A DNA stretch of 62,411 nucleotides from an uncultured Bacteroidales bacterium (lineage in GTDB: Bacteria; Bacteroidota; Bacteroidia; Bacteroidales; UBA932). How positions within the stretch are numbered: the stretch's first letter is position 1; the number at the start of each line of letters is the position of its first letter. Shown here in pieces: positions 24,593 to 35,086 of the stretch. Location: assembly GCA_946055165.1 (NCBI GenBank), contig CAMGFA010000005.1:1-62411 (forward strand), read 5' to 3'. Under the pieces are notes generated by a model. That model was not told where the DNA came from and did no database searches. It saw only the letters and a list, made by a program, of their open reading frames with translations. Both the position numbers and the translations under genes were made by a program.

Positions 24593-27423
24593 AAAAAGTG
24601 TTTTCAACAATTGCGGCGCTTCTGTGCCTGCTTGCCTGTTCTCCGGTAAAAATCAAGGAGAACATGGTGATTGTCAAGCCAAAAAGCGGGGAAGCCACGG
24701 CGGTGAGACTTCAGGTGATTTCGCCTGAAATAGTGAGAGTGAGTGCAGTAAAGGGAAATAAATTCCCAAAGGATGCCTCTCTTGCTGTAGTTGCCCAGCC
24801 CCAATTCCGCGATTTCGAAATTGAGCAAAGTGATCATGCCGTAGTGCTCAAGACTTCCGCACTGAGGGTGGAACTGCGTCTGGACAATGGTCAGGTGTCT
24901 TTCTTCCGTGCCGATGGCAGCCCTGTTCTGCAGGAGAAGCCACTTGGCCGCAGTTTTGAGCCGATAGAGGTGGATGGCAGCAGGGGCTGGACAGTTGCCC
25001 AGACTTTTCTTTCTCCATCGGACGATGAGGGCCTTTACGGCCTGGGCCAGCATCAGAGCGAGGAATTCAACTACAAGGGCCGCAGCGAGGAACTCTTTCA
25101 GTACAATACCAAAGTATCGGTCCCGTTCATAATGTCCACTTCCAATTACGGACTTCTTTGGGACAGCTACAGCTACTGCCGCTTCGGCAATCCTCTGCCC
25201 TACAGCGATTTGTCCAATCTTTTCGAGCTATGTTCAAAGGACGGAAAGGATGGCTGCCTCACAGGTACCTACATTTCCCCTGAAAAGACGCTTGTACGCG
25301 AGGAGAAGGCAATCAATTTCGACCATCTAATTACCGGAGACCTCGACCATGTTTATGGCTTGCCGCGGGATTTCAGCTATCAGGACTCGAAAGTTGTTTA
25401 TGAAGGCTATATCACTCCGTACAGGAGCGGTGAATATAATTTCAGCCTTTATTATTCAGGCTATCAAAGTGTGGAAATCGACGGAAAGGAACTTGTTCCC
25501 GAGCGTTGGCGCACTGCCTGGAACCCCAACAGTTACAAATTCAGCGTGGAACTGGAGGCAGGCAGAAGGGTCCCGATCAAAATCAGCTGGCAGCCAAATG
25601 GGTCTGTGGCTTATTGCGGTCTCAAGGCCTATGGTCCTGAGTCAAAGGAGGAAAAGAATTGCTTGCGCTGGTGGGGCGAGATGCAGCAGCAGATTGATTA
25701 CTACTTTATTGCGGGTGGCAATGCCGATGAAATCATTTCGGGATGCCGCAAGCTCACTGGGAAGGCTCCGATTATGCCTAAATGGGCTCTCGGATACTGG
25801 CAGAGCCGTGAAAAATACAACACCCAGCAGGAGGTTCTGGAGGTGCTCAATGAATACCGCCGCCGTAACATCCCAATTGACAATATAGTGATTGACTGGC
25901 TGCATTGGGAACAGGATTCCTGGGGCAGCCACGAATTCGACCGCGCACGTTTCCCGCAGCCGAAGGAGATGGTGGATTCCATCCACGCCATGGATGGCAG
26001 GGTGATGATTTCCGTGTGGCCGAAGTTCTATGTGACTACCGAGCATTACAAAGAATTTGACAGCCGTGGCTGGATGTACACAAAAGCGGTACAGGACAGT
26101 ATCCGCGACTGGGTGGGACCTGGCTATTTAGGTTCATTTTACGATGCCTACAATCCTGATGCGCGCAAACTATTCTGGCAGCAGATGTATGAGCACTACT
26201 ATCCTTTGGGCTTCGATGCCTGGTGGATGGATGCGAGCGAACCGAATATCCGCGACTGCACCGATATGGATTATCGCAAAGCCCTTTGCGGTCCTACATA
26301 TTTAGGCTCTTCAACTGAATTCTTCAATGCCTATGCTTTGATGAATGCCGAGGCGATTTACGACGGACAGAGGGCGGTGGACCCTGACAAGCGTGTCTTC
26401 TTGCTCACCCGCTCAGGTTTTGCCGGCCAGCAGCGTTACAGCACTGCCACCTGGAGCGGCGATATTGCCACCCGTTGGGAGGATATGCGCGCCCAGCTCA
26501 CTGCAGGACTTAATTTTTGCGCCTGCGGGGTACCATACTGGACAATGGATATAGGAGGATTCTGCGTTGAGGACCGTTATGTCCGGGCCCAGCAGTTTTT
26601 CAACGAGACCGGTATTGAGAACGCGGATCTCAGGGAGTGGCGCGAACTCAATGCAAGATGGTTCCAGTTCGGCGCCTTCTGTCCTCTGTTCAGAGCTCAT
26701 GGCCAGTGGCCTTACCGTGAAATCTACAATATCGCTCCTGAGGGGCATATTGCCTACGAGTCAATGACATACTACACCCGACTGCGCTACAGGCTGCTGC
26801 CTTACATCTATTCTCTGGCTGCAGATGTGCATTTTGAAGACTACACTCTTATGCGTGCGCTTTTTATGGATTTTGGAGAAGATGAAGCAGTGCGCAATAT
26901 TGGTGATGAATATATGTTCGGTCCGGCTTTCCTTGTAGCCCCGGTTTGTGAATATGGTGCACGTCAAAGAAAAGTTTACTTCCCTCGTGGTGAAGAAGGG
27001 CTGAAATGGTACAGTTTCTATGACAACAGCGAGTATGCCGCCGGCAGCAGCTGTACTGTTTCGGCTCCTTATTCCAGAATGCCGCTTTTTGTGCCTTCCG
27101 GAAGCATAGTTCCAATGGGAGAAGTTCTGCAAAGCACTGCAGCAGAGCCTGTGGAAGCGCTTGAAATTCACATTTTCCCAGGACGGAACGGCAAGTTCTG
27201 CCTTTATGATGATGAGGCTCTCAACTACAATTATGAAAAGGGAGCATATGCTAAAATTCCTCTTTCATGGGACGATGCATCATCAACTTTTACTATCGGC
27301 GAGCGCGAAGGCTCCTACCCGGGAATGAAGCAGAGCCGGAGTTTCAGGCTTGTGCTTGAAGGGGCACATCCCAAGACCAGGGACATTGAATACAATGGAC
27401 AAAAGATTGAAACCAAGATATGA
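24589..27423 (+). CDS. GH31 alpha-glycosidase with PA14 insert (alpha-xylosidase-like), lipoprotein
   Basis: A 944-residue lipoprotein (LLAC, Cys17). It has the GH31 N-terminal beta-sandwich (GLYGLGQHQSEEFNYKGR), an inserted PA14-type domain (about residues 245-350; GYITPYRSGEYNFSLYYSGY), then the catalytic barrel: nucleophile Asp548 in WWMDASEPN and acid/base Asp625 in WSGDIATRWEDM. The PA14 insert is typical of alpha-xylosidases acting on xyloglucan oligosaccharides, such as Bacteroides ovatus BoGH31. In a mannan locus, alpha-galactosidase or alpha-glucosidase activity is also possible; substrate is undecided. Both ends overlap neighbours by ATGA. Confidence 0.88.
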   Translation: MKKVFSTIAALLCLLACSPVKIKENMVIVKPKSGEATAVRLQVISPEIVRVSAVKGNKFPKDASLAVVAQPQFRDFEIEQSDHAVVLKTSALRVELRLDNGQVSFFRADGSPVLQEKPLGRSFEPIEVDGSRGWTVAQTFLSPSDDEGLYGLGQHQSEEFNYKGRSEELFQYNTKVSVPFIMSTSNYGLLWDSYSYCRFGNPLPYSDLSNLFELCSKDGKDGCLTGTYISPEKTLVREEKAINFDHLITGDLDHVYGLPRDFSYQDSKVVYEGYITPYRSGEYNFSLYYSGYQSVEIDGKELVPERWRTAWNPNSYKFSVELEAGRRVPIKISWQPNGSVAYCGLKAYGPESKEEKNCLRWWGEMQQQIDYYFIAGGNADEIISGCRKLTGKAPIMPKWALGYWQSREKYNTQQEVLEVLNEYRRRNIPIDNIVIDWLHWEQDSWGSHEFDRARFPQPKEMVDSIHAMDGRVMISVWPKFYVTTEHYKEFDSRGWMYTKAVQDSIRDWVGPGYLGSFYDAYNPDARKLFWQQMYEHYYPLGFDAWWMDASEPNIRDCTDMDYRKALCGPTYLGSSTEFFNAYALMNAEAIYDGQRAVDPDKRVFLLTRSGFAGQQRYSTATWSGDIATRWEDMRAQLTAGLNFCACGVPYWTMDIGGFCVEDRYVRAQQFFNETGIENADLREWRELNARWFQFGAFCPLFRAHGQWPYREIYNIAPEGHIAYESMTYYTRLRYRLLPYIYSLAADVHFEDYTLMRALFMDFGEDEAVRNIGDEYMFGPAFLVAPVCEYGARQRKVYFPRGEEGLKWYSFYDNSEYAAGSSCTVSAPYSRMPLFVPSGSIVPMGEVLQSTAAEPVEALEIHIFPGRNGKFCLYDDEALNYNYEKGAYAKIPLSWDDASSTFTIGEREGSYPGMKQSRSFRLVLEGAHPKTRDIEYNGQKIETKI

Positions 27424-28925
27424 GAAAAATGTATAAGTTACTTTTGAGCTGGGCCTTGCTTTCTGCGGCAGCCTGCAATCCGGCTCCTGACGACAATTCC
27501 GGCTCATCCAGCGGAGAGCCTCTGACTTTGAGCGCCGATTCCTTCCTTTTTGAAAGTGAAGGGGGAGAAAAGACCCTTGAAATCAAATCTTCCCAAAAAG
27601 TTTACATAGTGGGCAACTGTTCCTGGTGCAAGGTGAGTTCTTCGGCTTTTGCCGGGGGTAAGACCAGCTCCAGATTCACTGTTGACCCGAATGAAGATGT
27701 GCAAAGTCGCAGTTTTGTTTACAGCATTGTCTGTGGAGATGAAAAGAAGAGCTTCACCATTGAGCAGAAAGCGTATGAGCCAGGTCCTGTCCAGGACAAC
27801 GAGGCTCTGGCAACTGTGAGGAGCTTGGGTCTGGGATGGAACCTCGGAAACCAGCTCGATGCTATAAACAATGGAGTATCTTCCGAAACTGCCTGGGGCA
27901 ACCCCCTTTGTACCCAAACGACTTTCAAAAGCCTCAAGAACAAGGGTTTCGGCAGCGTGCGCATTCCTGTGACCTGGAGCGGACATATAGGAGAGGCTCC
28001 GGACTACATCCTCGACCAGGCCTGGCTTGCCAGAGTGGCCGAAGTAGCCGGCTGTGCCAAAACGGCAGGTCTCAAGGCCATCATCAATCTGCACCACGAT
28101 ACTGGCTGGCTGGATATCTTAAAGCTCTCCAAGGGAGGAGAAGCAAAGGAGCAGATTCTGGCTTGTTACAAGGCAGTATGGGCGCAGATTGCCGAATGTT
28201 TCAAAAACGAAGGGGACTGGCTGATTTTCGAGGCTTTCAATGAGTTGCACGACGGCTCTTGGGGCTATGGCAGCAATCTAAGCGACGGCGGAGCCCAGTA
28301 CAGGGCCATCAACGAACTCAACCAGCTTTTTGTGAACACGGTACGTGCTGCCGGAGGAGAGAATGCAAAGCGTTTTCTCGGCATTCCGGGCTACTGTACC
28401 AATGCTGAACTCACAGTGAAGTATCTGGAACTGCCTCAAGATATTGTGGAGCATAGACTTATGGTTGCCATTCATTACTACGACCCTTCGGGCTATGCCC
28501 TTGGCCAGAATGAGGCATATACGGAGTGGGGACATTCCGGAGCAAGCGGAAAGAAAGACCCTTATCACGATGAGAAATCCGTAGTGAACACCTTCGATAT
28601 GGTAAAACGCGCTTTTCTGGACAAAAATGTTCCGGTATATTTCGGAGAAACCGGTTGTGTAAACAGAAGTGATACACGCCAGCGCGCTTTCCAGAAATAC
28701 TGGTTCGAATATGTTTACAAAGCTGCTGCAGATTATGGTGTTGCGATGTTTCTTTGGGACAATGGAGCCAAGTCCACAGGCCTCGAGTCTTTTGGCTACT
28801 TAGACCACGCCAGCGGCGATTACATCAACAATTCGAAGGAAGTAATTGATGTAATGAAAAAGGCAACTTTTACACGTGACAGCAGCTATACTTTGGACAG
28901 CGTGTATTCATCGGCCCCGAAGTAA
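27420..28925 (+). CDS. GH5 subfamily 4-like endoglucanase with BACON domain, lipoprotein
   Basis: A 501-residue lipoprotein (SAAAC, Cys19). An N-terminal BACON-type beta-sandwich (about residues 35-120; FLFESEGGEKTLEIKSSQKV) precedes a GH5 barrel: GLGWNLGNQLDA, GFGSVRIPVTW, INLHHDTGWLD, acid/base Glu275 in AFNELHDG, and nucleophile Glu410 in YFGETGC. The motif set fits GH5_4, whose members cut xyloglucan, mixed-linkage glucan or glucomannan. BACON-GH5_4 plus PA14-GH31 mirrors the xyloglucan locus of B. ovatus, here embedded among mannan enzymes. It begins inside the GH31 stop (ATGA). Confidence 0.88.
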   Translation: MRKMYKLLLSWALLSAAACNPAPDDNSGSSSGEPLTLSADSFLFESEGGEKTLEIKSSQKVYIVGNCSWCKVSSSAFAGGKTSSRFTVDPNEDVQSRSFVYSIVCGDEKKSFTIEQKAYEPGPVQDNEALATVRSLGLGWNLGNQLDAINNGVSSETAWGNPLCTQTTFKSLKNKGFGSVRIPVTWSGHIGEAPDYILDQAWLARVAEVAGCAKTAGLKAIINLHHDTGWLDILKLSKGGEAKEQILACYKAVWAQIAECFKNEGDWLIFEAFNELHDGSWGYGSNLSDGGAQYRAINELNQLFVNTVRAAGGENAKRFLGIPGYCTNAELTVKYLELPQDIVEHRLMVAIHYYDPSGYALGQNEAYTEWGHSGASGKKDPYHDEKSVVNTFDMVKRAFLDKNVPVYFGETGCVNRSDTRQRAFQKYWFEYVYKAAADYGVAMFLWDNGAKSTGLESFGYLDHASGDYINNSKEVIDVMKKATFTRDSSYTLDSVYSSAPK

Positions 28926-28964
28926 AATATCAGTGTACAAATCTGTAAACGATTCTGAGTCCTT

Positions 28965-31349
28965 ATGTCAAAAGAATTCGGACATTTCAACGACAGTAAA
29001 AGGGAATTTGTGATTACTACTCCCCAACTCCCTTTTCCTTGGATAAACTATTTGGGAACAGAAGATTTCTTTTCCCTCATCTCGGCAACTGCCGGAGGCT
29101 ACTGCTTTTACAAGGATGCAAAATTCCGCAGGCTCACGCGTTATCGCTACAACAGTGTCCCTGCAGATGACGGAGGCCGCTATTTCTATATAAAGGAGGG
29201 CGACTGCATCTGGAATCCCGGCTGGAAACCATGTAAGACGCAGCTCGATGATTACGAGTGTGCACACGGAATGGGATATACCCGGATTAGGGGATGTAAA
29301 AACGGACTGCAGGCTACTGCACTTTTCTTCGTTCCTCTTGGCTGCAGTGTGGAAGTTCAGAAACTCACTCTCAGCAATACAAGTTCGGAAAGCCGGCATT
29401 TCACTCTCTTCTCCTTTGTGGAGTGGTGTCTTTGGAATGCCGCCACCGATATGGAGAATTTCCAGCGCAACCTTTCTACCGGAGAAGTTGAGGTGGATGG
29501 CAGTGTCATATATCACAAGACTGAATACAGAGAACGCCGCAATCATTATGCATTCTACAGTGTCAATGCACCTGTAAACTCTTTTGATACATCCCGGGAT
29601 GCCTTTTTGGGGATGTACAACGGTTTCGACAGCCCTCAGGCTGTTTCCGAGGGCCATTGTTCCAATTCAATTGCCCACGGCTGGAGTCCTATTGCTTCGC
29701 ACTGCATTGAGCTTGAGCTTGCTCCGGGCGAGAGCAGGGACTTCGTCTTTGTTTTGGGCTATGCCGAGAATTCCGAAAACGAAAAATTTACGGAGGATGG
29801 AAAGCTGAACAAGACAAAGGCTCGTGAAATTGTAAACAAATTCGATACATCCGAGAAGGTCGATGCCGCCTTCGCTGCCCTCAAAGACTATTGGGATTCC
29901 CTTCTGGGCAAATTCCAGATAAGCAGCGGAGTGCCGGAACTGGACAGGATGGTGAACATCTGGAATCAGTACCAGTGTATGGTTACTTTCAATATGAGCC
30001 GCAGCGCAAGCTATTTCGAGAGCGGAATCGGCCGCGGAATGGGCTTTCGCGACTCCAATCAGGATTTGGTGGGCTTTGTGCACCAGATTCCGGACAGGGC
30101 CCGTGAGCGCATTCTCGATATTGCTGCCACCCAGTTTGAGGACGGCAGTTGCTACCACCAGTATCAGCCGCTCACCAAAAGGGGCAACAACGGCATCGGC
30201 TCGGGTTTCAATGACGATCCTCTCTGGCTGCTTTTCGGCACCTTCGCCTATCTCAAGGAAACGGGGGATTTCTCCATTCTGGACGAGCCTGTGTGCTTTG
30301 ACAATCGTCCCGGAAGCGAAAAGAGTCTGCTCGAGCATTTGTACATCAGCTTCGCCTTCACCGGCAGCCACCTCGGACCTCACGGCCTGCCGCTTATAGG
30401 CCGTGCCGACTGGAACGATTGCCTGAATCTCAACTGTTTTTCTTCCAATCCGGACGATTCTTTCCAGACTACGGAGAACAGAAGCAGCGGGAGTAAGGCC
30501 GAATCGTTGATGATAGCTGGCCTCTATGTTGTTGTGGGGAAGGAGTTTGCGCAATTGCTCAAATACTTGGGCAGGGACGCATCGGCAATTGAGGCCCAAG
30601 TGGGCGCAATGGAGAAGGCTGTGGAGAGCTATGGCTGGGACGGGGACTGGTTCCTGCGTGCCTACGACTATTTCGGCAACAAGATTGGAAGCCGCGATAA
30701 TGCAGAAGGCAAAATTTTTATCGAAAGCCAGGGCTGGTGCACTATGGCGCGCATCGGCGCGGAAAAAGGCTATTGTTCAAAGGCTCTCGATTCGGTAAAC
30801 CGCTTCCTTGACTGTGAACACGGCATTGTGCTCAACAATCCTGCTTTCAGCCGCTATTATATTGAATATGGGGAGATTTCTTCCTATCCGGAAGGCTATA
30901 AGGAAAATGCCGGAATTTTCTGCCACAACAATCCTTGGGTCATCATCGGTGAAGTCCTGGAGGGCCGCAATGAGAGCGCCTGGGAGCATTATTGCAAGAT
31001 TTCCCCGGCTTTTGTCAAAGACCAGGCTCTGCACAAGGTGGAACCTTATGTCTATTGCCAGATGCTTGCAGGTAAGGATGCCGCGGTGCCGGGAGAAGGC
31101 AAGAATTCCTGGCTTACCGGCACTGCCGCCTGGAATTGGTATGCTGTGAGCGCTTTTCTCATTGGTCTCAAACCGTGCTACGATGGCCTTGAACTGTGCC
31201 CCGCCCTGCCAAAGGATGTGAAGAGTTTCAGAATTCACCGTTGTTTCAGGGATGCAAAATATGATATTACAGTAAATTACAGCGCTTCCGGAAAGAAGGT
31301 TTTTATCCCTTATGAACCGGGTGAGCATAATATTACAATCGATTTATAA
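28965..31349 (+). CDS. GH94 cellobiose phosphorylase
   Basis: A 794-residue cytoplasmic enzyme (no signal peptide) that phosphorolyses cellobiose to glucose 1-phosphate and glucose. GH94 marks are clear: the N-terminal beta-sandwich start ([19 protein letters not shown]), [27 protein letters not shown] with the catalytic acid probably Asp485, [14 protein letters not shown], and [15 protein letters not shown] with phosphate-site residues. Length is normal for cellobiose phosphorylase. In this locus it would use cellobiose units released from glucomannan or beta-glucan. The next gene starts within its stop (TAATG). Confidence 0.93.
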   Translation: MSKEFGHFNDSKREFVITTPQLPFPWINYLGTEDFFSLISATAGGYCFYKDAKFRRLTRYRYNSVPADDGGRYFYIKEGDCIWNPGWKPCKTQLDDYECAHGMGYTRIRGCKNGLQATALFFVPLGCSVEVQKLTLSNTSSESRHFTLFSFVEWCLWNAATDMENFQRNLSTGEVEVDGSVIYHKTEYRERRNHYAFYSVNAPVNSFDTSRDAFLGMYNGFDSPQAVSEGHCSNSIAHGWSPIASHCIELELAPGESRDFVFVLGYAENSENEKFTEDGKLNKTKAREIVNKFDTSEKVDAAFAALKDYWDSLLGKFQISSGVPELDRMVNIWNQYQCMVTFNMSRSASYFESGIGRGMGFRDSNQDLVGFVHQIPDRARERILDIAATQFEDGSCYHQYQPLTKRGNNGIGSGFNDDPLWLLFGTFAYLKETGDFSILDEPVCFDNRPGSEKSLLEHLYISFAFTGSHLGPHGLPLIGRADWNDCLNLNCFSSNPDDSFQTTENRSSGSKAESLMIAGLYVVVGKEFAQLLKYLGRDASAIEAQVGAMEKAVESYGWDGDWFLRAYDYFGNKIGSRDNAEGKIFIESQGWCTMARIGAEKGYCSKALDSVNRFLDCEHGIVLNNPAFSRYYIEYGEISSYPEGYKENAGIFCHNNPWVIIGEVLEGRNESAWEHYCKISPAFVKDQALHKVEPYVYCQMLAGKDAAVPGEGKNSWLTGTAAWNWYAVSAFLIGLKPCYDGLELCPALPKDVKSFRIHRCFRDAKYDITVNYSASGKKVFIPYEPGEHNITIDL

Positions 31350-32434
31350 TGAAAAGGATTCTTTACTGCACTGCTATTGTTGCTCTTGCCTGTGCCTGTT
31401 CGGCACAGAATCAGCGCTTCGATAAAAATGCTTCCGCACTTGTGAAAAAATTTGAAGACCTTGCCGCACAGGGCAAGATAATGTACGGGCATCAGGACGA
31501 CCTTCTGTATGGTCACAGTTGGAAAGTCTCTTTGGAAGAACAGGAATACACAAAGTCCGACGTCAAGGATGTCTGCGGGTCCTGGCCTGCCGTTTACGGT
31601 TTGGATCTTGGCGGAATAGAACTGCTTAACGAAAAGAATCTCGACAATAATTATTTCTCTCAGATCAGAGAATCGGCCCTTAAACATTATGCCCGCGGGG
31701 GAGTGGTGACTTTTTCCTGGCATCCGCGCAATCCCCTCACAGGAGGCGATGCCTGGGATGTGAGTTCGAAAGAGGTTGTGGCCAGCATCCTGAAAGGGGG
31801 CAGTCGTCACGATTTCTTTATGGGCTGGCTCAAGAATGTGGCCGATTATTTCGAGACTTTCACCCTGGATGACGGCAGTCTCTGCCCTCTGATCTTCCGC
31901 CCTTGGCACGAGCACACCGGAAGCTGGTTCTGGTGGGGAGAGGATTTGTGTACAGTGGAGCAGTACAAGGCCCTTTGGGAGATGACTTACAATTATTTGA
32001 GTTGTGAGCGTGGGCTGAAGAACCTTATATGGAGTTATTCTCCGGGAGCAGGAGGCTTGACTGCAGAAAGAATAGGGGAGCGTTACCCTGGTAACGGAAT
32101 TGTTGACATTGTGGGACTTGACTGTTACCAGTACTCTTCGGCCGGGGATTTTATCGCTGAATTGCAGCATACTCTTTCCCTTGTGAAGGATTTTGCCTCT
32201 GCCAATGGAAAACTCTTCGCCCTTACCGAGGCCGGCTGCGAGGGACTCCCTCAGGCCGACTGGTGGACGTCAACTCTTTATCCTGCAATAGCCGAGTCGC
32301 GTCCGCTTTATGTGCTCACCTGGCGCAATGCCTGTGACAATCCCCGCCATTTCTATGCCCCGTATCCGGGTCAGGCATCGGCTGCAGACTTTGTGGCTTT
32401 CACAGAGAAAGACGAAATAGTAATGTGTAAATAA
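31349..32434 (+). CDS. GH26 beta-mannanase/mannobiohydrolase, likely periplasmic
   Basis: A 361-residue GH26 without accessory domain. A lipobox-like N-terminus (ALACACSAQ; Cys17) suggests export as a lipoprotein. The acid/base is Glu188 in [15 protein letters not shown]; the nucleophile is Glu294 in LTEAGCEG, where the more usual SEFG is replaced. This compact form resembles Bacteroides GH26 enzymes that release mannobiose from chain ends and act upstream of the epimerase-GH130 route, often in the periplasm. It is coupled to GH94 by TAATG and lies 8 bp before GH130. The exo-mode is inferred. Confidence 0.9.
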   Translation: MKRILYCTAIVALACACSAQNQRFDKNASALVKKFEDLAAQGKIMYGHQDDLLYGHSWKVSLEEQEYTKSDVKDVCGSWPAVYGLDLGGIELLNEKNLDNNYFSQIRESALKHYARGGVVTFSWHPRNPLTGGDAWDVSSKEVVASILKGGSRHDFFMGWLKNVADYFETFTLDDGSLCPLIFRPWHEHTGSWFWWGEDLCTVEQYKALWEMTYNYLSCERGLKNLIWSYSPGAGGLTAERIGERYPGNGIVDIVGLDCYQYSSAGDFIAELQHTLSLVKDFASANGKLFALTEAGCEGLPQADWWTSTLYPAIAESRPLYVLTWRNACDNPRHFYAPYPGQASAADFVAFTEKDEIVMCK

Positions 32435-32442
32435 ACATAAAT

Positions 32443-33603
32443 ATGAATTTTGAACAAAGACTCCTCCGGCTTGAAAAGGAGCACGAGGCCCTTATATGTC
32501 GGAAAAACATTTCCATTGAGGGAAACGGTGTATATGAAAGGTTTACATATCCTGTACTGACAGGCGAACATTCCCCTCTTTTCTGGCGCTATGATCTCAA
32601 TCCCCAGACCAATCCATATCTGATGGAGCGTTTCGGCATTCACGCTGCATTCAATAGTGGAGCTGTAAAATGGCAGGGACGCTATATACTTGTAGTGAGG
32701 GTGGAGGCTGCCGACCGCAAGTCTTTCTTTGCTGTGGCAGAGAGCCCGAATGGGGTGGATAATTTCCGCTTCTGGGACTATCCTGTGACTATGCCTGAAT
32801 GGGGAGAGCCCGCAACGAACATCTACGACATGCGTCTGACGGCTCACGAAGACGGCTGGATTTATGGCATTTTCTGTGTGGAGCGCAAGGACCCCCAGGC
32901 TCCGGAAGGGGATTTGTCCTCAGCTGTTGCCTCAGCAGGTGTGGCCCGCACAAAGGATTTCGTGAACTGGCAGAGGCTCCCGGATATTGAATCGGCCAGT
33001 CAGCAGCGCAATGTGGTGCTCCATCCTGAATTTGTGGACGGCAAGTATGCGCTCTACACCCGCCCTCAGGACGGCTTCATCGATGCCGGCAGCGGCGGAG
33101 GCATTGGCTGGGCTCTGGTGGACAGCATGGAGAAGGCCGTAATCAGGGAGGAGAAAATCATCAACCTGAGGCACTACCACACAGTCAAGGAAGTTAAGAA
33201 CGGCGAGGGCCCGCACCCTATCAAGACCCCGCAGGGTTGGCTGCATCTGGCCCACGGTGTGCGCGGCTGTGCCAGCGGACTGCGCTATGTGCTCTATATG
33301 TATATGACTGCTCTTGACGATCCTACCCGCGTGATTGCCGAACCGGCAGGTTTCTTTATGGCTCCGGAAGGGGATGAGTTCGTGGGCGACGTGATGAATG
33401 TGCTCTTCTCCAACGGCTGGATCTGCGACGACGACGGAACTGTGCTCATTTATTACGCATCGTCCGATACCCGCCTGCACGTGGCCCGCTCCAGTGTGGA
33501 CCGCTTGCTGGACTACTGCCTTCACACGCAGCCCGACGGCCTCCGCACAGGGGAGACGGTACGTCGTCTGAATGAACTGATTGACAGAAATCTCGCCCTT
33601 TAG
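32443..33603 (+). CDS. GH130 4-O-beta-mannosylglucose phosphorylase
   Basis: A 386-residue cytoplasmic phosphorylase with a five-bladed beta-propeller fold. Sequence features match the GH130 subfamily 1 mannosylglucose phosphorylase: [30 protein letters not shown], the catalytic acid Asp129 in [34 protein letters not shown], and [19 protein letters not shown]. The reaction is mannosylglucose plus phosphate to mannose 1-phosphate plus glucose. Together with the 2-epimerase (10723-11928) it completes the known mannobiose pathway of B. fragilis. A terminator hairpin overlaps its last codons and stop. Confidence 0.93.
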   Translation: MNFEQRLLRLEKEHEALICRKNISIEGNGVYERFTYPVLTGEHSPLFWRYDLNPQTNPYLMERFGIHAAFNSGAVKWQGRYILVVRVEAADRKSFFAVAESPNGVDNFRFWDYPVTMPEWGEPATNIYDMRLTAHEDGWIYGIFCVERKDPQAPEGDLSSAVASAGVARTKDFVNWQRLPDIESASQQRNVVLHPEFVDGKYALYTRPQDGFIDAGSGGGIGWALVDSMEKAVIREEKIINLRHYHTVKEVKNGEGPHPIKTPQGWLHLAHGVRGCASGLRYVLYMYMTALDDPTRVIAEPAGFFMAPEGDEFVGDVMNVLFSNGWICDDDGTVLIYYASSDTRLHVARSSVDRLLDYCLHTQPDGLRTGETVRRLNELIDRNLAL

Positions 33604-33615
33604 GCGGGATTTTTC
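33590..33615 (+). terminator. Intrinsic terminator overlapping the GH130 stop codon
   Basis: An 8-bp stem with one wobble (ATCTCGCC / GGCGGGAT), loop CTTTA, then a T-run. The TAG stop straddles the loop and 3' arm, so a terminating ribosome would cover the hairpin. It separates GH130 from the symporter gene. Confidence 0.7.
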
Positions 33616-33655
33616 CTTCGTTTTGTTATATTGCAAAAAAATAATAACCAATACT

Positions 33656-35086
33656 ATGTCAGAAACAAAAGGGGCCAAGGCCCCGCTCATCCGTAAAATA
33701 GGTTATGGCCTGGGAGATATGTCCTCCTCGATGTTCTGGAAAATCTTCACAGCCTACCTTCCTTTCTTCTATTCCACCATTTTCGGCCTTTCGCTTGTGG
33801 ACGCCACCTTCCTTATGCTCATCACCCGCGTCTGGGATGCCGTGTCCGATCCTATGATGGGCATTCTGGCCGACCGCACCAATACCCGCTGGGGCCGCTA
33901 TCGTCCTTATCTTCTGTGGATTGCGATTCCATTCGCCCTTGTGGGAGTGCTGCTTTTCACCACTCCGGACATCTCCTACGAAGGTAAGCGCATCTGGGCC
34001 TATGTGACCTACATCCTGATGATGACGGTCTATACTGCCATCAATGTGCCTTACGGTGCTATGCTGGGTGTGATGACCGACGATTCCGACGAGAAAACGG
34101 TCTTCTCCTCTTTCCGAATGTTCTTCGCCTATGGCGGCAGTTTCATAGTTCTGGCCGGTTGGGAGCCTCTGTGCCGTTTCTTCAACAGCCTGCAGGGCAA
34201 GGATTTGGGTGTGAACGATCCTAAATCCTGGCAGAGTGCGATGATTGTTGTGGCCATTTGCTGTGCAGTGCTCTTCTACCTCTGCTTCCGCCTCACCCGC
34301 GAAACAGTGAAAGCCGTGGAGAAGAAGAGCTCCGTGGGCTCCGACCTCAAGAGCCTGTTCAAGAACGCTCCGTGGTGGATACTTCTTGGCGGCGTGCTCT
34401 TCTTCAATCTTTTCAACTCCGTGCGTTACACCGCCGGCCCGTTCTTCTTCGCTTCCGTTGTCGGGGCCGATGCCCAGATCAAGATCTTTTCCTTCCAGTT
34501 CCTTTTCTATGCGGGCATGTTCTTCGCTGTGGGAGAGGTTGCCAATATGCTGGGAGTGTCGCTCACGCCTGCCATCACCCGCAATATAGGCAAGAAAAGC
34601 ACTTTCATGGGCTGCCTTGTGCTGCTCATCGTGCTCAGCTGCGTATTCTTCTTCATTCCGCTCAACTCCAGCGGTTATCTTACGATGCTCCTGCTCCAGT
34701 GCCTGATTTCGGTGCTCACCGGAATAGTGTCACCTTTGGTTTGGAGTATGTATGCCGATATTTCCGATTTTGCCGAGCTTAAGTTCAAGACATCTTCCAC
34801 CGGACTCATCTTCTCCTCCTCATCAATGGCCCAGAAGTTCGGAGGTGCCATAGGCGGATCGGCCGTAACAGCTATCCTCGCGGCAGTTGGCTATTGCACG
34901 GAAAGCGTTGCCGTACAGACCGATACGGCCATCCTCTGGGTCCGCTACCTGATGAGCTTCGTGCCGGCGGCAGTGGCTGCGATATCGCTCTTCTTCCTGA
35001 GCATATATCCGCTCACTAACAAGAAGATGGCTGAAATCCAGAGCAGGCTCAAAGAAATACGCGAAGCATCGGGCGGGGCTGCCTAA
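33656..35086 (+). CDS. GPH-type sugar:cation symporter (MFS superfamily)
   Basis: A 476-residue inner-membrane protein with about twelve helices, of the glycoside-pentoside-hexuronide:cation symporter family. Marks include GYGLGDMSSSMFWKIFTAYLP at the start, DAVSDPMMGILADRT NTRWGRYRP (cytoplasmic loop 2-3), and INVPYGAMLGVMTDD. The ATG at 33656 is used because the open frame upstream overlaps the GH130 gene and its terminator. In B. fragilis a similar symporter sits with the epimerase and GH130, so mannobiose or related disaccharide uptake is likely. It overlaps the convergent dehydrogenase gene by 4 bp. Confidence 0.88.
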   Translation: MSETKGAKAPLIRKIGYGLGDMSSSMFWKIFTAYLPFFYSTIFGLSLVDATFLMLITRVWDAVSDPMMGILADRTNTRWGRYRPYLLWIAIPFALVGVLLFTTPDISYEGKRIWAYVTYILMMTVYTAINVPYGAMLGVMTDDSDEKTVFSSFRMFFAYGGSFIVLAGWEPLCRFFNSLQGKDLGVNDPKSWQSAMIVVAICCAVLFYLCFRLTRETVKAVEKKSSVGSDLKSLFKNAPWWILLGGVLFFNLFNSVRYTAGPFFFASVVGADAQIKIFSFQFLFYAGMFFAVGEVANMLGVSLTPAITRNIGKKSTFMGCLVLLIVLSCVFFFIPLNSSGYLTMLLLQCLISVLTGIVSPLVWSMYADISDFAELKFKTSSTGLIFSSSSMAQKFGGAIGGSAVTAILAAVGYCTESVAVQTDTAILWVRYLMSFVPAAVAAISLFFLSIYPLTNKKMAEIQSRLKEIREASGGAA

